A DNA stretch of 64,000 bases, taken from positions 757,221 to 821,220 of the forward strand of contig JAOQAE010000002.1 in assembly GCA_025963725.1 (NCBI GenBank), given 5' to 3'. Position 1 is the first letter of the stretch. Each line of letters opens with the position of its first letter. The DNA is from Bacteroidota bacterium. Its GTDB lineage: Bacteria > Bacteroidota > Bacteroidia > 2-12-FULL-35-15. The notes beneath the pieces were generated by a model. The model did no database searches. It was not told the DNA's origin and was given only the letters and a program-made list of their open reading frames with translations. Shown here in pieces: positions 59,845 through 64,000 of this stretch. The position numbers and the translations under genes were made by a program.

Positions 59845-61647
59845 TTACTGAGTTTGTTCGGTTTCCAATACAAACAAACGGAAAATTTCCTTTTGTGAGC
59901 TCTTTTCGGCGGTTGCAAATAACATGTTCGGGAATTCGGGGCTCACGGTAACATATTTCCCGGTGCCTACCGAGCGTAAGGAGATCCTGTTATCGCCTTC
60001 TTCGAGGTAGCTGATCTCAAACTGCTCCATCCTTCCCGGCGAAAGGGCATTCGCCATCAGCACGTAATCGTATTGGGGGCTGACGGACAAGAACCTGCCG
60101 TTAGCTGCTACAAGAGCAATTGTACCGGAGTTAAGGCGCTTCACGGTAAACAAAGAATAACCCGTTGATGATTTCGCGTAGGCAGCAACAGCATTCTGAG
60201 CCTTGGGGTTGATCGCTGCATATTGCAGGTTAAAGCCTCTTAATTCAACGGAATATTTATTGAAGCTGTTCTCGAAATATTCTTTTGAATACTCCACCTG
60301 CGGCAAGCCTTTGATCCTTCTTTCCCAGTTGTAAGGCTTGAGAAGATCCATCCATTCGATGCTTCGCCGCGTCTGGAAGAACCCTTTGAAATAAGCCTCG
60401 CGGGTCATATCATCAAAATGAATAAGGCCATTTTTATATTGCCAGGTCTGGAAAAGGTTCAGCGCAATGAGTAAAAAAAGAACGGTAGCAGTGATCCCTT
60501 TTATCAGCCTGCCCTTTGTCATGAAGAATGCAAGCCCGGCAGCCATTGGGATCGCCAGCAGGGAATAATAGTCGACCATCGGGCGGATGCCCCAGCTGAT
60601 GCCATAGCTCCATGCCCACCAGGACGACAGGATAAAAATGGTGAGCAGCAGCACGCTTAGCGTGGCAACCACGATTCCCCGCTGCATCCTGTAGAGCGCT
60701 ACGAGGCCGATGATGGCAAAGACCAGCACGGGTGTATAGATAAAAATTCCTTTGCGAAAGCTGAAGAGAAATAAAAAGATCGCAGGGCTGCTGAAAATAA
60801 AATGCTCATCGATGTACACATCGTAATACCAGTGGCCGCTGATGTATTTCCAATAAAGCGGCTGGATGCAAAGGAATGGCAGGAACACGGCGAGGGCAAT
60901 TGCGATGTTTTTCAAATTAGCGCGCAGGAAGCGGAGAAAAGCAGGAAAGCCCCCTTTTGAATAAATGCCCACGATCAGGAAATACAGCAGGATGGTGATA
61001 GCAAGCGGACGAATGAGCACCAGCATTCCGAACAAGGCGGAAAAGGCCAGCAGCGGTTTCAGGCGGGCATCGCGGAGCCAGCGGTCGAACATGTACATGC
61101 AGATGCATAACAGCGAGAAGGAGATCCCGTGCGACATGAATCCCTCGAAGGTGGAATACCAAAGAAGATTGGTACCCAATACAAGTGTGATCATCGTTAA
61201 TGCACTTATCCCTTCCGAAAAATGGGCCAGCAGCAATTTGCGCAGGTAGATCAATCCGAGGAGCAGGTACAGCAGCACGCCCAGGCTCATTGCATTCTGA
61301 TAAGGCATTGTATAACCGTTCTGCGGAATGTCCATCCAGCCGACCAGCACGTGTCCCGCCATAAAGAACGGCAACAGCGCAAGGCTTACTCCTGCCGGAC
61401 ATTTGATCAGCTTATTGCCGTTCTCAATTTTGTAATACCAGATCTTGTCCTTGTAAAAGTCGCGGTCCTTATCGATGAAATTCATCTTCAGGTCATGATG
61501 GATAAAAACAGCGGGGAGATAAGCGTAATAGCTCGGGGCGTCCACAATGATCCTGTTCTTCTTCCACACCTGAAAATAAAAAAAAGTGCTCAGGATAAAA
61601 GCGAAGATGAAGGCGATGGACCAGAGGCTGTATTGCTTGCTTTTCAT
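59845..61647 (-). CDS. Polytopic GT-C-like glycosyltransferase with fascin-like C-terminal domain
   Basis: A 600-residue protein with about ten membrane helices in residues 1-430. The first loop carries IIVDAPSYYAYLP (Asp and Tyr), which fits the GT-C superfamily that uses polyprenyl-phosphate sugars. After a linker, residues about 508-600 hold two tandem fascin-type repeats, IALVAANGRFLSVSPQ and ISLRSVGTGKYVTVSP, each followed by a LMANA or LFATA strand and an EIF-type end. Fascin-like domains bind glycans or actin-like filaments; here a glycan-binding or recognition role is likely. The combination is unusual. It starts two bases after the fused MTase-GT2 gene. Confidence 0.72.
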   Translation of the reverse strand: MKSKQYSLWSIAFIFAFILSTFFYFQVWKKNRIIVDAPSYYAYLPAVFIHHDLKMNFIDKDRDFYKDKIWYYKIENGNKLIKCPAGVSLALLPFFMAGHVLVGWMDIPQNGYTMPYQNAMSLGVLLYLLLGLIYLRKLLLAHFSEGISALTMITLVLGTNLLWYSTFEGFMSHGISFSLLCICMYMFDRWLRDARLKPLLAFSALFGMLVLIRPLAITILLYFLIVGIYSKGGFPAFLRFLRANLKNIAIALAVFLPFLCIQPLYWKYISGHWYYDVYIDEHFIFSSPAIFLFLFSFRKGIFIYTPVLVFAIIGLVALYRMQRGIVVATLSVLLLTIFILSSWWAWSYGISWGIRPMVDYYSLLAIPMAAGLAFFMTKGRLIKGITATVLFLLIALNLFQTWQYKNGLIHFDDMTREAYFKGFFQTRRSIEWMDLLKPYNWERRIKGLPQVEYSKEYFENSFNKYSVELRGFNLQYAAINPKAQNAVAAYAKSSTGYSLFTVKRLNSGTIALVAANGRFLSVSPQYDYVLMANALSPGRMEQFEISYLEEGDNRISLRSVGTGKYVTVSPEFPNMLFATAEKSSQKEIFRLFVLETEQTQ

Positions 61648-61670
61648 TACCGCGGAGGTATAATTCCTAT

Positions 61671-63746
61671 TTAATAAGCTCCGTTTCTCTTACGCATGAA
61701 CCATTCGGCGCTGATGAGTGCAAGGATCACAAAAAAGATCCATTTGAGGTTCACAAGGTCGTTCAGCTTTTTTTCGGAGTAGGAAACAGATTTGATGTCT
61801 TCACGGGCATTCAGCTTTTCAGCCAGCTGCTCCATTGCGGCCGGGTAGATCATTTCACCGCCATGCTTTTGTGCCAGGCTGTACAGCATCTGGTGATCGG
61901 CCACAGTGTTGGTAAACTCCACCTGCAGCGCGCTTACGCTGAACTCTCCCTTTTGCGCATACAGCTTATCCCCTACCTTTACTTTTGCTTCGTATTTGTA
62001 TTCGCCCGGAGGGAACATTCCGGCATTCAGGCGGTATGCATTGCTGGTCTTGCCGAATGTAAAAGTGAATTTCTTATTATCCGCATTGCTGATCACCATG
62101 CTTACTTCCGGCTCGTTGATCAGCTCATAGCTTTGATTGTACACCTCCGCTTCCATCTCCACGGGCTCGTTCTCCATGAAATTATTTTTCCCGATGATCC
62201 GGAAAAAGCTTTTGTCAACTTTTACAGAAAGGTACTGCACCGTTTTTGTGACCAACTCATTGAAGAGCGCGTGATTGCCATGCGCGGCAAAATCCTGCAG
62301 GCGCCATTTCCAGATGCCTTCTCCTGTGAATATGGCAACTTTATTATCACCTTCCGTGCTGAACAGCAGCATCGGAGTTTTTGTATCCACCACCCCGATA
62401 CGCTGGTAAAAGAGCACATCGCTGTTATTTTCGGCCTGGAAAGTCCCAAACGGACACACCACCGCGGGGAAATCTTTTATGGCGCTGCGCAGCTCATCGC
62501 TGATAGTGAACAAGGGAAAATTATCATCCATCACCGGCTCGCATTCATTCGTCCGCGAAGCGGCAACGGCAGTGCCCGGGCCTTTCTTCATTAATGCGCC
62601 GGCACCGGAGAATGCCCAAACGGGGATATCGGATGCATTCAGCTCCGTGAGCACTTTATTGGAGCTTGTCCTCAGGCCCGGCAACTGGTGAAGGATCACG
62701 AGATTGTATTTCTTAACGGGCTTGTCGAAGCCATCGATGGCATAGCTTTCCACCTCGTAATTCTGGTTTTCCTCCAATGCTTCTTTCAGCGCAGCCACAT
62801 CGGGATGCGGCGCATCGGCAAGAATGAGGATCTTCTGGCGGGCATCGAGCACATCGATGAAAAGATCCTTTGCATTGTTGAGGCTGCTGGTTTCTTCCGC
62901 CACAGCGCTCAGCTTTACTTTGTAATGCTGCAATCCGACTTCCTTTGCTTCGAGCAGCACCGGGATGGTGGTTGTGAACGCATCTGTGCTGATGTTGATG
63001 GCCTGGCTGAACAGGTTCACATTTCCTTTGCTGACAGTAAGCGTGGACGTTTTGCCTTTCAGCTGCTTTGCATCGATCACCACTTCCAGCGGAAACTTGT
63101 TGCCGAGATACGCGATGCGGTTATGATCGACGCGGGAAAGCACGAGGTCTTTCTTGATGGTTGTATCGCCCAGCGCTATGGTATACACAGGCACTTTGAG
63201 CTTCGAGGAAGTATAAACGGGATTTGCGCCTTTGTTGTACAATCCGTCGGTCGCTACAATGATGGCTCCCACATTCCGGTTGCTGTAGCGCGTTTCTATC
63301 TCGGTGAAGAGCGATGAAATGTCGGTTTGCTTTTCGGAAAAGCGGAGTGAATCTGCAGCAGCAAGCTCTTTTACCCGGTCGGCAAATGAGTAACTGACCA
63401 CGGTGTATTTTCCGCTCAGCTCATCGATCAGCTTTTGCAGCTTCTGCCTGTATTCCGTGCGGTAAAATGCGGAGTCCTTGTTCATCAGCAGCGACTGGGA
63501 ATTATCCTGCGCCACAATGATCACGGGCTTTTCCACTTCGCGGTTTACCGTTTTTAATAAAGGTGAAAGAAGCAGGAATGAAAGAAGCGTAACGGCAAGA
63601 AAGCGGAACGCCGCCATAGTACGGATGATCCATACGGAAGATTCGCTGAACTTTTTATCCTTCCTGTACAGGATGAATGCGTAGGCCAATCCTGCGAGGA
63701 GGCAGAATACGATAAACCAGGAAGGATACTCGAAAACTACATTCAT
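61671..63746 (-). CDS. VWA-domain membrane protein (BatA/gatase-like)
   Basis: A 691-residue protein with two N-terminal membrane helices (about 7-25 and 43-62), a VWA domain at about 75-235 with the MIDAS site DNSQS and IIVATDGLYNKG, then several beta-sandwich regions and a glutamine-amidotransferase-like part beginning LDARQKILILADAPHPDVAAL and running to about residue 480. A C-terminal membrane helix (about 667-684) ends near RKRNGAY. The order resembles the BatA-like family of Bacteroidota aerotolerance-type proteins. It is the first gene of the second glycan cluster on this strand, 23 bases upstream of the GT-C-like gene. Confidence 0.82.
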   Translation of the reverse strand: MNVVFEYPSWFIVFCLLAGLAYAFILYRKDKKFSESSVWIIRTMAAFRFLAVTLLSFLLLSPLLKTVNREVEKPVIIVAQDNSQSLLMNKDSAFYRTEYRQKLQKLIDELSGKYTVVSYSFADRVKELAAADSLRFSEKQTDISSLFTEIETRYSNRNVGAIIVATDGLYNKGANPVYTSSKLKVPVYTIALGDTTIKKDLVLSRVDHNRIAYLGNKFPLEVVIDAKQLKGKTSTLTVSKGNVNLFSQAINISTDAFTTTIPVLLEAKEVGLQHYKVKLSAVAEETSSLNNAKDLFIDVLDARQKILILADAPHPDVAALKEALEENQNYEVESYAIDGFDKPVKKYNLVILHQLPGLRTSSNKVLTELNASDIPVWAFSGAGALMKKGPGTAVAASRTNECEPVMDDNFPLFTISDELRSAIKDFPAVVCPFGTFQAENNSDVLFYQRIGVVDTKTPMLLFSTEGDNKVAIFTGEGIWKWRLQDFAAHGNHALFNELVTKTVQYLSVKVDKSFFRIIGKNNFMENEPVEMEAEVYNQSYELINEPEVSMVISNADNKKFTFTFGKTSNAYRLNAGMFPPGEYKYEAKVKVGDKLYAQKGEFSVSALQVEFTNTVADHQMLYSLAQKHGGEMIYPAAMEQLAEKLNAREDIKSVSYSEKKLNDLVNLKWIFFVILALISAEWFMRKRNGAY

Positions 63747-63828
63747 TCCAACGACATTTTACACAACCAATAATACATCTTATGCAACGAATAGCGAATT
63801 AAACGAATAACGAATCTGGTGCGCAGGA

Positions 63829-64000
63829 TCAATTATTAGAAGGATTGATCAATCTTTTGTAAACAACACCCTCTTTTCCAAAGTTAATAAGAATAGCCAG
63901 CTTTAAATCAGAAGTTCTCAGGTATTCTACAGTCTGATCAATATTTGCTTTTGAAAACTTATCATCTCTCTTTATCTCGACTATAATTTTATCCTCAATG
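63829..64000 (-). CDS. GxxExxY family protein (5' end outside window)
   Basis: The last 56 codons of a minus-strand gene that begins beyond the right edge. Features are IIVEIKRDDKFSKANIDQT and LKLAILINFGKEGVVYKRLI, ending NPSNN. This matches the C-terminal half of the small GxxExxY family of unknown function. Base composition is much richer in A and T than in the adjacent genes. Confidence 0.75.
   Translation of the reverse strand, partial: IEDKIIVEIKRDDKFSKANIDQTVEYLRTSDLKLAILINFGKEGVVYKRLINPSNN

Noticed and set aside
1-64000. CRISPR array, tRNA, rRNA, insertion sequences or prophage
   Set aside because: No repeat-spacer pattern, cloverleaf, rRNA, transposase or phage gene was found by eye in genes or gaps; tRNA scanning by program was not possible.

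Overview
The window looks like chromosomal DNA of a member of the Bacteroidota, probably an environmental Sphingobacteriia, Chitinophagia or Flavobacteriia relative. The evidence is a type IX secretion (T9SS) C-terminal sorting domain on a secreted protein (47234-48265), Bacteroidota-only families (DUF4294, DUF4199, the DUF4369/DUF5106-type thioredoxin protein), recurrent TAnnTTTG promoter-like boxes close to start codons, and almost no Shine-Dalgarno sequences. No rRNA, tRNA, CRISPR array, transposase or phage gene was recognised. About 63 genes are supported, one of them broken by a nonsense codon.

Layout. 1-1286 holds the start of a small secreted protein and an outer-membrane beta-barrel protein. 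1390-5495 holds pcm and, divergent from it, an operon of a Gfo/Idh/MocA oxidoreductase, a lipoprotein and a long polyprenyl-phosphate sugar transferase. 5567-14638 is housekeeping and metabolism: a PEBP protein, 3-hydroxyacyl-CoA dehydrogenase, DUF4294, biotin carboxylase, a large CAP/OmpA-like protein, a nucleoid-associated protein and an aldehyde dehydrogenase. 14819-26523 is a long minus-strand surface-glycan cluster with a ClC channel at its distal end. It carries a Wzx flippase, a Wzy polymerase, an SDR epimerase, GT4, a PglD-like acetyltransferase, GT2, an O-antigen-ligase-type protein, a DCC redox protein, a PglE-like aminotransferase and a PglC-like phosphoglycosyl transferase. The PglC/D/E trio suggests a diamino-sugar such as bacillosamine as the first sugar. 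Upstream on the same strand lie rny, a candidate 6S-like RNA, zapA and a small coiled-coil protein.

29010-33764 has an M23 peptidase, two alpha/beta hydrolases, and an ECF sigma factor with a membrane partner. 33766-39095 has a queuosine-precursor transporter and the biotin genes bioA, bioD, bioF and bioB; a hairpin terminator splits bioA from bioBFD. 39344-43331 has a beta-lactamase-like serine hydrolase, unknown genes, and a membrane-anchored LuxR regulator followed by DUF4199. 43544-47128 is translation: trmD, a nonsense-interrupted gene on the other strand, rplS and prfC. 47234-55542 is rich in exported thiol-redox proteins (TlpA-like, SCO and others). 55713-57557 has a J-domain membrane protein and ilvE. 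57681-63746 is a second glycan cluster: an FkbM methyltransferase, a methyltransferase-GT2 fusion, a membrane glycosyltransferase with a fascin-like tail, and a VWA protein. The right edge cuts a GxxExxY gene.

The intergenic spaces are filled with several families of short palindromic or dispersed repeats. Together with the nonsense-interrupted gene, the candidate 6S-like RNA, the CAP/OmpA fusion and the fascin-tailed glycosyltransferase, these are the main points of interest. All assignments come from reading the sequence and from memory of the families; no database search was run.
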